A stretch of 64,000 nucleotides of DNA from Triatoma infestans (lineage: Eukaryota > Arthropoda > Insecta > Hemiptera > Reduviidae): the NCBI GenBank assembly GCA_011037195.1, contig JAAEAF010010943.1, forward strand, positions 16,535-80,534. Reading direction: 5' to 3'. Made by a program: the position numbers and the translations under genes. The notes under the pieces were generated by a model that saw only the letters and a list, made by a program, of their open reading frames with translations, did no database searches and was not told the origin of the DNA. Positions 11,470 through 21,961 of the stretch are shown in pieces. The first letter of the stretch is position 1; each line of letters starts with the position of its first letter.

Positions 11470-11726
11470 GGGAAGGAAATAGCTGAGTTGTTAGCGTACT
11501 GGACTCCCACGCGAAGGACCCGAGTTCGAGTCCAGGTGTGCTGTCCTTAGATTTTTTTCTTCCTAGGAGCCTCTACAGCTCACTGTCCGGTGATGGACAG
11601 TGTTGTTTATAACGAGAGAACACTGTCCGGTGATGGACAGTGTTATCTGGAGGCAGGCAGAGCACTGAGAAGGCTCCGGGCGCCAATGACCATAGATGTT
11701 GACGCGCCTTAAATTAAAAAAAAAAT
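11470..11726 (+). mobile_element. tRNA-derived SINE (copy 1, tail type A)
   Basis: The tRNA-like head carries an A box (TAGCTGAGTTGTTAGCG) at about 11480 and a B box (GAGTTCGAGTCC) at about 11523. These are the internal RNA polymerase III promoter. A body phrase GGAGCCTCTACAGCTCAC follows. The segment around ACTGTCCGGTGATGGACAGT is duplicated in this copy. The tail ends GCGCCAATGACC, GTTGACGCGCC, then an A-run. Six copies occur in the window. Confidence 0.9.
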
Positions 11727-11874
11727 ATATATATATAAAATTTATTACTTAAATATTTATTAATAAATTATTGAAAAAAAATATTGTATCAATTCAGTCA
11801 GCAATAGGTTATAATTAAATTTTCAACATGTAGTAGGATAATGAAATTCCATTAGCAGAGATACTTTCCGTGAT

Positions 11875-12436
11875 TGGGCGCTTTCACACTGGCCGACACG
11901 ACAACGATTGCGAAATCGGTGGACTCTTAATCTCATGTAAATGAATGGGAAGGTTTTTCACACCCGCCGATATGTCGTGTCCGTGTCGTTACAGGCAACG
12001 ATGTGTCTGCAAGAAGCAGTCTCTTCACTCGTGTTGTCGCCGGATTTGTTTATTCGTTTGTGTTGTAAGGTTATTTGATTTTCTTAGAGTAAATTGGTTT
12101 AATTTAACTGAAATGGCCGGTTTTAAATATGATGTTGTTACATTAATTGAACTTGTGGAATCTAAACCTTGTATTTGGGATAAAAAGTAATCAGTCAACT
12201 TCAGTCAGTCATCAACCAACTTCTCAGATAGGATATAATAAAGTATCTATCCCCTAAATATCTCACTTTTAGAATTGGATGTACCCATAACTGCCTTTGC
12301 TTATTTGGTTTTTTGCGACTCACATATAACAAAGTCGTATCGTTGCAAGTGAGCAAACATCCTGCCGATATCGTGTCGGTATCGGTGCTGTGTCGATGTC
12401 GTACCGGTGTCGGCGTCGATAAATGTGAAAAAGCCC
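11875..12436 (+). mobile_element. PIF/Harbinger-like element, deletion derivative
   Basis: Inverted ends GGGCGCTTTCACAC and GTGAAAAAGCCC bound about 560 bp. The subterminal regions are full of GTCGTGTCGG-like repeats (11890-12010 and 12340-12420). Flanks suggest a 2-bp AT duplication: the foldback family at 60522 reads CCGTGATAGCC-like where this element sits. Inside, a short frame MAGFKYDVVTLIELVESKP (12114-12189) resembles the start of a MADF domain, which accompanies Harbinger-type transposases. No transposase remains. Confidence 0.7.
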
Positions 12437-13224
12437 ATAGCCTCTTTCATTTTTTGATTATCGACCGGATTTTAGATTTGAAGAAAATTCATAGTTTTTC
12501 TGAAGCACAAATAATATCTACTCAATATGTTGCAAAAAAAAAATAAAAATAATTATGATTGACTCATCTTAGGCAAGAAATGAAAAAAAGATTTAGTTAG
12601 GTATAGAGAATAGATAAATATATATATATTTATAATTATTGATAATAATAGTAATAATAATATTAATAATAAATATATAGATAATAGGCAAGGGGAACAA
12701 GGGAAATTGAGCTGTAAACTAAACATATTGTATAATAACAATTGGGCGGTTAATTATAGGGTTCGATGAATTGTTACATGAATCTATTATGAACGAATAT
12801 TTTCATAATATCACTCAACACCTTGATCTTGTTTTTACGTATTACGTTCTCATACTGGGAAACTTTTCTAATTTAATTAAATTCATATGGAAAAACTCCT
12901 GTTATTTGTTTCGGTCACCAATCGGAAGTGAAAATCTTTACTTCCGTTTTAACAACTTTATTTTTATTATTATTTTGTTTGTTTGTCTGTTTTCCGAATT
13001 TATTTTTACTAAGAAAGGCTCCAAAGATTTTCTTTAAACTACGTATACTTTTTTTTGTGCTCATATAAACACTCTAAAGGCCTTTATTTGAACAATTTTT
13101 GCAGAAAAATTACTTTTTGGAGGGTTCTGAGGGTGTGTAACACTGGATTTTTTTTTTGAAATTATTAAAATATTGATTAATTGGTTTCCAATTTGGAATT
13201 TTACTAAATATATATATGTATATA
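12437..13224. other. Broken foldback fragment, AT-rich DNA and one repeat unit
   Basis: 12437-12480 continues the foldback family interrupted by the Harbinger-like element (AGCCTCTTTCATTTT, ATCGACCGG). 12500-12890 is AT-rich with (AAT)-like tracts. 12900-13150 is one degenerate unit of the abundant repeat, with CACCAATCGGAAGTG, TCCAAAGATTTTCTTTAAAC and a G-rich stretch. Confidence 0.5.
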
Positions 13225-13911
13225 AGAGGCATGTCTAGTAAGTAAGTGTACTGAGGCTTTCAAGGCCGGAGGGATTTTGTTTTCGACATGTTGGCTACAC
13301 TGTCGTGTAGTCCGATTCCTCTCCTCCGCAACGAGACCGGTTCGAGGTCAGTACGTTGAGAACTGTCGACGCGACAATACGTTTCGTGAAAAATGTCAAT
13401 CCAATCTCCCGCCAAGTTGAATCGAATGGAGGCCGGGCAAGAGTTTTTGAGACGCTACAAACTCCATGGAGATGAATTTCTCCGCTCCATTATTACTGGG
13501 CTAACTTGGGTTGCACACTACACACCTGTAACCAAAAGGCAATCTCAACAGTGGCGTCACACCTCTTCACCCTCCGCCAAAAAATATCATACCGCGCATT
13601 CCCCTGACCTAGCACCTTCAGTTTACTATCTCTTTACTTCCCTGAAGCTGCACATGGGTGGAAAAAGGTTTTCAACCGACGAAGAGGTGAAGGGGGAGGT
13701 GGAGAATTGGACACTGGGTTAGCGGGAAACTACTTCAAGGAAAGCATCAAAAAATTAATACCCCGGTTCACCACCTGCATTGAGAGGAATGGTGACTATG
13801 TCAAAAAAATAGCTTACATATGTACTAATGTAACCAGGTAATTTTTTTGTTCAAATAAAAATTTTTGTAACCTACAAAAATTCAGTACACTTACTTGCTG
13901 GACATGCCTCG
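13225..13911 (+). mobile_element. Second mariner type, internally deleted
   Basis: The ends GAGGCATGTCTAGTAAGTAA and its near-complement TTACTTGCTGGACATGCCTC lie at 13226 and 13910, flanked by TA. At 687 bp it is about half length. The termini and protein differ from the 7417 mariner, so it is a separate family. Confidence 0.85.
13393..13722 (+). pseudogene. mariner transposase fusion-deletion remnant
   Basis: The frame starts MSIQSPAKLNRMEAGQEFLR, then jumps to the first catalytic segment, LRSIITGLTWVAHYTP. The family usually has TGDETW here, so the catalytic Asp and Glu are replaced. After KRQSQQWRHTSSPSAKK another deletion leads to HSPDLAPSVYYLFTSLK, the conserved SPDLAP box of mariner, and then LHMGGKRFSTDEEVKGEV. 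The helix-turn-helix region and second Asp are gone. A frameshifted C-terminal tail continues to about 13790. Confidence 0.8.
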
Positions 13912-14154
13912 TATATAAAGAAATCGATGTGAGATGATGGGGAAGAGATGATATTGATTGATTTTTGGGGACAAATGGTGCTACATGAAGGTGCTTAGAG
14001 TGTCTGGCTGCGCCGCTATCAGTCCTCAGAAAAGCTTTGGCAATTTAAAGTTCAGTCTAAAGCCACAGATTCTCCTTAGGAATTAAATTTTCCAAATACT
14101 GATTTTTTTTATATTTTTTTTTAATAAGGCAGCGGAAAGATTAAGAGCTAAGAA

Positions 14155-14500
14155 GGTCCTGGTCTTCATGAAGAGGGGAGGATTCCTCTACTAGACATTA
14201 AGGGGTTGGCACAATAAGCCTCAATGGGTAGGCTTATTAACGGGTGCCTGGGATAGAGTCTTCCCCCCCTCCTGTGTCATTCTATTCTATTCTACTGTCT
14301 ACGTACATAAAGATCTACAACTTTTGAATTTGAAACATTCTCTTGGGGAATATTATTTTTCATGGAGTTCCGAGGAATGGTAGCGTTTGGTTTTTTTTCT
14401 CTTAAGTGACACTTCAGTACAATATATGGTTCTACCAACTATATATTAGACACAGTGAAGAATTCCAAATTTGAAGAAATATCCTTTCTTGTTCGGACTT
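14155..14500 (+). repeat. Duplicate of 19728-20050: LINE 3' end plus repeat unit
   Basis: GTCCTGGTCTTCATGAAGAG through the LINE tail (TAAGGGGTTGGCACAATAAG, ATTCTATTCTATTCTACTGT) is followed by the abundant repeat (GATCTACAACTTTT, GAGTTCCGAGGAATGGTAGC). 19728-20050 has the same sequence in the same order with modest divergence. The LINE body to the left is missing here; only its last 140 bases remain. Confidence 0.85.
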
Positions 14501-14662
14501 CACCTGGTTTTTAAACAATATGATTTTTGCCGCAGATCCACTTATTGGAAAATTTGGCAAAATACGGCTTTTCAAGTTTGGCATGTTTATTCTTGCATTG
14601 AAAAATTTTACGCAATCAGTATAAATCACTCATTTCAATATTGGCATTACATTAACGTTACA

Positions 14663-15302
14663 GAGCTAATATATCAAGTAGCCCTGTCGGTTCACTTGCA
14701 GTCTTAAGAGCTATAAAATCAGATAAAAATTTCCAAAAGATATTCAGAGGAAGATATTCTTCTTCTTCTTCTTCTTTCTCGGCTCTACAGCCCATCAATG
14801 GGCCCTGGCCTCCTCAGAAACCCAATGTAATATCCTTTAGACGTTTGCCGGGTCGTTGCCGTAATTTCGGTCTAGCATCTACGTTTGTTGGTTTCGTGAT
14901 AGGATTGGTTTTAAGGAGAATGGGTTATCGGCCCATAGCTCCCGAGTCCAGTGGAGGGGCTGCCTCCTCGGAGCCTCTGGACGTGCTCCCCCATCCAGGG
15001 CGGCTTCCTAGGGAAGGTAGCCCTAGGGTGAGTACTGTTAATGACCTTTGTATACATGTGTGTGGGGGGAAACTATAGTGTGTGTTTATGTGGTGTGGTT
15101 GTGTAAATGTATGCTGTTTTTGTGAGTGTGTGCGGTGTACTGTTACTTAGGAACCCGGGGGGTCGTAAGGCGCCGATAGCTGCGAACAACAGCTATCCCT
15201 TGCGAGGAGCTAATATATCAAGTAACACTGTCGGTTCACTTATAGTCTTAGAGCTATAAAATCAGATAAAAATTTCCAAAAGATATTCAGAGGAAGATAT
15301 TC
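14663..15302 (-). mobile_element. Non-LTR insertion flanked by a 96-97 bp direct repeat
   Basis: 14663-14759 and 15207-15302 are direct repeats with only a few differences (starting GAGCTAATATATCAAGTA and ending GAAGATATTC). The 447 bp between them are GC-richer than the surroundings. Read on the minus strand they end in GGCCCATTGATGGGCTGTAG and a (GAA)n tail, the look of a LINE or SINE 3' end. The 78-residue plus-strand frame at 14845 is a shadow. The family is unknown to me. The direct repeats read as a very long target-site duplication. Confidence 0.7.
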
Positions 15303-16225
15303 AATACTTCGTTGTTTTTTGTTTTTTTTATTAATTTATAACATAACCGAACTAATACAAGTCCGAATGCGGAATTGCAAGTTATAAGTTATAAGCAAGT
15401 TTTTTTGAATTAAAAATTAAATCGTTTCCAAAGAAATTAGATATTATTTGATATAATAATCTCGTCTTAAAAAAAAAAAAAAATGATAGTGTATTAGTCT
15501 AACTGTTTATAGTTCTATAAATTATTGAAATAACAGCATCTGAATAATAATGATAGGCGCCAATGAAAACCCACATGACGACAGACATGTCTTTTAACAA
15601 ATAAACAAATACAAGTAAAAAAAAAAAAAAAAAATAACTACTCGATTTTTTTTTTTTAAACTAAACACAGGTATTTCCTTGGAAGTGTGATCTGTTTTCA
15701 GAAGACTCTTTTAAATTAATAATTATTTCGTTGCCTTTTTCAAAATATGTTTGTGTAAATCAAGCCGTCCCCTTTAATCATATAGTATTCTATAAGTCTC
15801 AGTCCATCTTTTTTTTTTTTTTTTTAACAACAGGGCGACAATTCTCAGAACATTTTACGTTTTTATTACTTACCAGTTTTTTGCAAACCTCTCAAAGAAA
15901 GTTAAGATAAATGACCGATTTCTCTTTTTTTTTCTTGTTTTTTTTTTTTTTGTTTCTGTTGCCAGAGTGCCTTTTTTAAAATAAAAAAAAACAAAAAACA
16001 ATCTTTACAGTAGCTACTTCCGGTAATTTTATGGTTTATTGTATATTGCCTCCTTCTAAGGAAGAATTGTTTTTTAGTTTTTTTTTCCCCTCAACATTCT
16101 TTTCCTTAATATTATGTTAATTTATTGACAAAAAAAAAAAAAATAGTGCAGAATTATTAATATCTAATTACACACAATAAAACTTTTGGAACCATTTTAA
16201 ATAAACTTCAACAATTTTCACTTAC
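15303..16225. other. AT-rich intronic sequence
   Basis: A- and T-runs are frequent (15469-15483, 15618-15634, 15809-15826, 16130-16143). No transposon end or exon was recognised. It is the start of the intron that follows the octapeptide exon. Confidence 0.6.
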
Positions 16226-16343
16226 CTAATATTCCATCAATAGAATGATTTTTTCTAAGATCAGTTTCGTCCCTACGTCCGCCACGTAATAATCTTGATA
16301 TTGAACTAACTGAGGGTGCCGAATTTTTATCACAAACACCTTC
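16226..16343 (-). CDS. Pax3/7: Pax3/7 next exon: end of paired domain plus octapeptide
   Basis: This 118-nt exon continues the paired domain with [19 protein letters not shown], the end of its C-terminal RED subdomain, then a short basic/acidic linker, then the octapeptide HSIDGILG. The octapeptide (eh1-like) is a known Groucho co-repressor binding motif in Pax proteins. Its presence favours a gooseberry-like or ancestral Pax3/7 type over paired, which lacks it. The acceptor (TTATTACAG) ends at 16344 and the donor (GTAAGTG) starts at 16225. Entry is phase 0, matching the 25191 donor, and exit is phase 1, so another exon must follow. That exon should carry the homeodomain, but nothing between 1 and 16200 on this strand resembles one. 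The following intron is therefore probably at least 16.2 kb. Confidence 0.93.
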
Positions 16344-16594
16344 CTGTAATAAATAAATATAAAAAAAAAATGGTAAATTAATTAAAATAGTAATTTTTAG
16401 GCTATAAGTAATTAATGTTAAAAATAAAAGGAAGAGATTTTTGAAAAACTAATGCAATAACTACTCTCCACTAACGGGGTACATTCATTTAAAAACACTT
16501 CGGAGCTAAGTTATAAGCCTCTAAGACTCTTCGGTGAACGTGGGAAAAACAAGCTCTGGATTAAAGGTAAATTGACAGGCTAAGGATCTAGAAA

Positions 16595-17565
16595 TCTTGT
16601 GTGAAACACTCACAAAACTTTCTCTTACTTCAGTTTTCAAAATTGTAATTGATAAATTTTATAGTTTGTGTATCAAATTTGATGAAATTCGTTGGAGATC
16701 GTCGAAAACTGAAAATAAAAAAGTTCAGTAAAAACGCCCTTCCGGTTTACTTATTTTCTTGAAACACGGAATTTTGGACATCTATTTATTTCTAATTAAT
16801 TTTGTTTGGATGGTAGGATTGTATAATCAACTATGGTAGCACTTTAGTGAAAAACATAACCCCATCCCTGCTACAAAAGTGCCCTTAAATGAATTTTGCC
16901 AGAGAATCGTTTTAAATAAAAGTTGTAGATCTTTGCATAATTGATACTTATAGTTTAAAGAAAATCGTCTGAGCCATTTTTGAGAAAATTCCAATAAAGT
17001 AAAAAAAAATACCAGAAAACTGAAAAATACATTTTAGTAAAAATCGCACTTCCGGTCATCCGTTTTTTTTTTTTTAACTCGGTATTTCAACAACACATTT
17101 AATTCTAATTAATATTGTTTAGATGATAGAATTGTGTAGTAAACTGAAATAGGACTTTAGAGGACAACCCACTACACCCCTTCCCTAAAAGTGCCCTTGA
17201 ATGCTTGTTCCCGGAGAAAGGTTTCAAATAAAAATTGTAGATCTTTGTAGGGTAGTTGATATATCATGTTTAAAGAAAATCGTTGTAGCCATTTTTGAGA
17301 AAACTGCAAAAAAGTGAAAAAAACATTTAGTAAAGTGGTACTTCCGGTAGAGGAATTTCGACTGCTGGCCTACTGTCGGATCCCATATTGATAACAAAAC
17401 GGAATATTAAGTTTGAACTTTCTGCTATTTTTCGTTTTTGAGCTATGCTGTTCACATACGTATATATACACACAGACCATTTGCTAAAAACCACTTTTTT
17501 GACTCAGGGGACCTCAAAACAGATATTTCCGGTGAAAACTCGACATGGAGTAAGAGAAAGTAAAA
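16595..17565 (-). repeat. Best complete copy of the abundant tandem-unit repeat
   Basis: Perfect 12-bp inverted repeats ACTTTCTCTTAC (16617-16628) and GTAAGAGAAAGT (17550-17561) bound the copy. Read on the minus strand the order is: head block with TTTTCACCGGAAATATCTG and a GTGTGTATATATACG tract (17420-17560), then ACGAAAAATAGCAGAAAGTT, then units marked by AACGATTTTCTTTAAAC-like phrases near 17270, 16955 and 16685 (spacing about 274-318), then the tail GTGAGTGTTTCACAC. No protein is encoded. Mechanism of spread unknown. Confidence 0.8.
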
Positions 17566-17934
17566 ATTACTTGAGAATTTGAATATCATATTGTATAATT
17601 TCGTTAGTTTCCTGATAAGTAACACAGTGAGAACAGTAAAGTTCTTCCATGGAACATTGTGAGATATATAAATATTTTTACTGTAGATCGTCTATAAATA
17701 TTTACATTCATTTGATCAAAATTATGTATTTTCATCAAAACTTTTAGTTAATCTTTTAGTCTGAGCAGTGTTCTTCAACCTTGGGTCTGCGGACCACCAC
17801 CGGTTCGCGGAACTTTGCTGCCGATTTGAGAAAAAATTTCTAGACTGACAGGACACTCGAGTTTTGCTTAAGGCTAGGCGTATAACCTCGATTGTTATTT
17901 TCCCGATTGCGATTTCAACACAACTAAACTGTTT

Positions 17935-18051
17935 AGTTGGTAGAGGTGCGCATATAATCTATCAGTTGGTAGAGGTGCGCATATAATCTATCTGTTGGTA
18001 GAGGTGCGCATATAATCTATCAGTTGGTAGAGGTGCGCATATAATCTATCA
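17935..18051. repeat. Tandem array, four 29-bp units
   Basis: Units start AGTTGGTAGAGGTGCGCATA at 17935, 17964, 17993 and 18022 and are almost identical. A fifth start is truncated at 18051. It sits just inside the hAT left end, where transposase-binding repeats are common. Confidence 0.95.
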
Positions 18052-18299
18052 GTTGCTGTGAACATTTTCCAACATTCATTCCTGTGACATTAAATATCAT
18101 GCACATCTCTTTTCTATACTTTCAATAAATAACTCAGTATCGTTGTTGATAACTGTTACCATTTTACAGCGTCCAGGACGTGACCTGCCACTCCGAATGT
18201 TAGAACACGACTGAAGGTCGTGGATCGACTGGTCAGTTGAGTGTATGCGCAAGCCAGTACACGGTCATGTACATGTATAGTTGTTGATCGAAGTTGTTC

Positions 18300-18990
18300 G
18301 ACTGTTTTGTCAAAAGTGGGACGATAGGTTTTTTTTTATTTTTCTGTCGAACAACTATCGCGTCGATATTATGGGCACCGCAATAGATTCCCATAGTCTT
18401 TGTCCATACAATTAAACAATTGTATGTATGCGCCTAGCTTAGATACAAGTTCTATAATATTCCATGTATGTCTTGGATGATAGAGACCTCTGAGGATAGA
18501 TACTTTAGGCCATCTTGAGAACTCTCAAGAGTCTGTGCATACAACAATTGTCCCTGAAATACTTTGAATTAGACTCAAGGCTTTGTATAAAGCATACATT
18601 TCTGCCAAATATATACTGTTTTCTAGAGGGAGGCTAAACGTATATGATATATTTCCATATTACTACCGAACCACAACCGCTTTTATATTTGAAGCCATCG
18701 GTATAGATTATTTTAATTGACTTTATTCTAGATATTAAATCTAACAACTTTTGTTTATAAATTATATCAGGTGTTGATTGCATGAGCCCATTTAGTAAAC
18801 TGCAGTTGATAACTGTAGGAGACATTAACCGGGGGGTGGGGGGTGCATTGTACCCCATTTCAAATACCGGGAGAGTGATATAATTGTAAGCATCCAATAG
18901 TTCCCTGCATCTAATTCCAAATGGTTTACCACCTCTTACTGACTTGTATCTGTTGGCTTATGTGGGAATCTAAAACGCATTAATTTAAAA
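18300..18990 (-). pseudogene. LINE fragment: RT end plus RNase H
   Basis: In minus-strand frames, GKPFGIRC-like and LDAYNYITLPVFEMGYNAPP (RT C-terminal side, about 18835-18920) precede the RNase H start IIYTDGFKYKSGCGSVVI (first catalytic Asp, about 18655-18710). After a frame change SIYLAEMYALYKALSLIQS (the Glu-bearing helix) and TIVVCTDS (the next Asp) follow at about 18510-18620. RNase H-bearing LINEs of the I/R1/LOA type have this layout. Stops and frameshifts make it inactive. Confidence 0.75.
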
Positions 18991-19203
18991 CTAAGGATGA
19001 TTGGTTTTACTTTTCAATTTTGCATTAAAGGATATCGCTAATTTATTTCACCTATGCATCAAATATGATTTTAAACTTGTAATTTATTATAAACAGTTTT
19101 TATATATATTTCGGGCAAAACCCATTTAACGAAAGTGCGACTTTAATTTTTTTTAATTTTTTTTTTTTTTAGCTTTTCGTTATTTTCTTTAAACTTCATA
19201 TAC

Positions 19204-19853
19204 TGGCCACATCTGGAGGCGCTCTCCCGGCACAATAAAGTGCGGCTGATATGGGTGCCGAAACACAAGGGGATAAAGATAATGGCCGGGAATGGAGCGA
19301 ACACCCTTTTCTGTGGGGCTGAACCAGTTCTAGGGCTAGCCAAAAGTATGGTGGCGAGGGCGTCTCTGAGACGCTGGACTCGGAGAGAACATAATCGTCA
19401 TTGGAGGCTAAGTACTGGGGGCAAAACACGGCAAAATGGTTATGCCAAAGCTGTGTAAAAGAAGAACCAGAGAGACCCTGGGACTTAAGCAGGCATCAAA
19501 TTTGTCTGATAACGGGCCTGTTTACAGGGCACAGTAGGTTCAAGAACATCTATACAAGGTGGGATTATTTGATTCGGAGCCCTTGTGTAGACTGTGTCAG
19601 GAGGAGGAGGAGGAGACGGCCTCTCACTTGTTTGATTGTGCCGCAATCAGCAGAGTGAGGTACGAGATCTTTGCGGCACGTTGAGACCGGAGGAAATCCT
19701 ACTTCAAGAAGGACTGGTGGGAAAAGTCCTGGACCTCATGAAGAGGGGACGAATCCTCTACTAGACATTAAGGGGTTGGCACAATAAGCCTCAATGGGTA
19801 GGCTGCAGTGCCTGGGTTAGAGTGCTCCCCCTGTGTCATTCTATTCTATTCTA
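19204..19853 (+). mobile_element. RNase H-bearing LINE 3' end inside the abundant repeat
   Basis: The body reads VRLIWVPKHKGI (end of RNase H), EPVLGLAKSMVARASLRRW, EHNRHWRLSTGGKTRQNG, LSRHQICLITGLFTGHSR, and a C-terminal zinc-finger-like CVDCVR with the HLLFDC-type segment decayed. It ends in the tail with TTGGCACAATAAGCCTCAAT. The flanking repeat resumes exactly: left ...TTCATATACT, right TACTGTCTACGTACAT, giving a 4-5 bp TACT duplication. Frameshifts are present. The 5' part is truncated. Confidence 0.8.
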
Positions 19854-20444
19854 CTGTCTACGTACATACATAAAGATCTACAACTTTTATTTGAAACATT
19901 TTCTTGGGGAATATTATTTTTCGTGGAGTTCCGAGGAATGGTAGCGTTTGGTTTTTTTCTCTAAAGTGACGCTTCAGTACAGTGTATGGTTCTACCACCT
20001 ATATATTAGATGCACTGCTAGAATTCCAAATTTGAAGAAAATCGGCTAATCGGAAATGCCACTTTACAGAATAGATTTTCGGAATTTTCTTGAGAATGAC
20101 TATAACGGTTTCCTGTGAGTGACCTTGGAATGCTAATCGTACAGATATAAATCTATCACTTTTTTCTTTTTTTTAAAAAACAATAGTTTTTGGATAATTT
20201 TGCAAAATTTTGTAGCGTAAATTTCAAATTTTATTTTGGTGGTTCTGTGTTATTAATGCTCTTGTGGGCTACAATGCAATCACTTCTCTATCTGCCGCCT
20301 GGGTTAATATATCTGTTAACCTCCCAGTATTCATGAGTATGAGTAAAATTTGAAGTTTACAAAAAAATACTAAGAAATATCTAGTATTCTGAACGCTTAT
20401 GTACTCGACAACTTTCGTTTACTTTCGACCTAATTCGGCGATAG

Positions 20445-21468
20445 AAAAGTTAATTAAAGTTATGCTGAAACTAGGGGTTCCTAGTAAGCTGGTAAGGCTA
20501 ACAAGGATGACACTCACCGGAAGCAGCTGTAAAGTTAAGATCCAAGGTATGCTGTCGAATACGTTTGCGGTAAAAAGCGTCTTGAGACAAGGTGACCCTC
20601 TATCCCCAACTCTCTTTAATCTATAGGGCTTGAACATGCACTACGGGCCATTCGGATTAACCCAAACGGCACCCATTCTCAACAGAATGACTCAACATCT
20701 AGCCTATGCTGATGATGTTGTGATAACGGCTAGAACAAGAGCAGCGCTTGCACGTGCTTTTAAGGAATTTGAAGATGCCGCAACAAAGATGGGTTTGCAG
20801 ATCAATGACGACAAAACGGTGTACATGAGAACCTCGAGAAATTCCAATAGTACCAGTGAGGAATTCTCTTTTCGAAGGCATGTCTTCCGGGCTGTAAGTC
20901 AATTAAATATTTGGGAGCTCACGTTACCGAGAAAAATGAAGGGCTGGAGGAAATTAAAGCAACAGTAACTGCCGGTAATAAATGTTACTTTGCACTCCAG
21001 AAGCCATTAAAGTTCAGAGGCTTGACACACAGAGCGAAGGTTCTTATATATATAAAACAGTAATTATGGCTGTGAAACTTGGATACTTACCAAAGAAAAC
21101 GAAAAGACTTTTGAGTATATGGGAAAATATATGGACCTGTCTGTGAGGGTGGGCACTGGAGGATTAGAAAGAATGCCGAACTTTGACAGATGTACAGCGA
21201 GCCGGATTTGGTCTCTTTCGTAAGAAGGAATCAGTTGAGATGGCTGGGACATGTGGAGAGGATGTCAGCTGAGAGAATTCCTAAAAAATTACTGAAAGGT
21301 AAGCCTGGAGGACGTAAAAGAAGAGCACGCCCACATAAAAGATGACTAGACGAGTTGTAGGTGTGAGGAGATGGAGAAGACTTGCCCTAGAGTAAGAAGA
21401 ATGGCGAAGAGTAGTGGAAGAGGCCCAGATCCCTGAAGGACCGTAGCGCCATTGAGTAGGTAGGTAGG
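20445..21468 (+). mobile_element. 5'-truncated RTE-like LINE with 14-bp target duplication
   Basis: The direct repeat TAATTCGGCGATAG occurs at 20431-20444 and 21469-21482. Between them is an RT starting mid-palm (KVMLKLGVPSKLVRLTRMTL), RQGDPLSPTLFN, HLAYADDVVITARTRAAL (catalytic box near 20700-20750) and LQINDDKTVYM. A C-terminal part contains LRWLGHVERM-like residues near 21235. The 3' end is a (TAGG)n run. This is a textbook truncated LINE insertion into the hAT element. Confidence 0.88.
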
Positions 21469-21961
21469 TAATTCGGCGATAGTTGAATTCGGCCGTAATT
21501 TATCTTTAGCCTTCTACCGATCCGCGAAATATTAGTACCTATTTTTGTTGGTCCGCAGGTGGTTGGAAAAGGTTGAAGAACTGTGATCTAAAGATAAATA
21601 AAATTTAATATTTTTCAATGACCTTACATAAAAGATAATAAATTAGATAAAATAACCTCAGAGCCAACGATTAACAAATGGGTTCATTGTTCAGGAATGA
21701 TAATCTTCTAGACGTAATTGCTACGGCAATTAAATAAATGGAATATAGTCTTTTATAAAAACTTCATTTCTATTAAAAACTGCAATTTTTTTTATTTTTT
21801 TTTTTTAACTTCAATAAAGGTTTATAATACAAGATTTTTACTATCCCCACAGTCGATCCTGAATCATAGACTTATAACTTTGGTTGAACTTAAAAGATTC
21901 GAATAGAAAATGAGCTTTTAGGGACAAAGTGTGTTAAAAATTAAGAGAAATGAATTCGTTG

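Larger units (their letters stand above)
17766..21585. mobile_element. hAT-type element filled with nested insertions
   Basis: The termini CAGTGTTCTTCAACCTT and its near-complement AAGGTTGAAGAACTGTG match hAT ends. Inverted similarity resumes inward at GCGGACC and CGCGG on both sides. No transposase is visible. The interior holds a 29-bp tandem array, LINE fragments on both strands and the abundant repeat. The flanking 8-mers do not form a convincing duplication, so the boundaries rest on the inverted repeats. Confidence 0.7.

Noticed and set aside
11338..11550. 70-residue frame
   Set aside because: Its C-terminal half is the SINE head; the rest has no support.
12114..12190. A functional MADF-domain gene
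   Set aside because: Only about 25 residues match the start of the domain and they sit between Harbinger-type ends with everything else deleted.
14845..15078. 77-residue plus-strand frame
   Set aside because: It lies antisense within the minus-oriented retro-insertion and has no family resemblance.
1..16200. Homeodomain exon of the Pax gene
   Set aside because: I looked on the minus strand for the WFSNRRAR region and flanking helices and found nothing similar.
17758..21593. A clean 8-bp hAT target duplication
   Set aside because: AGTCTGAG and ATCTAAAG match poorly; the element call rests on the inverted ends alone.
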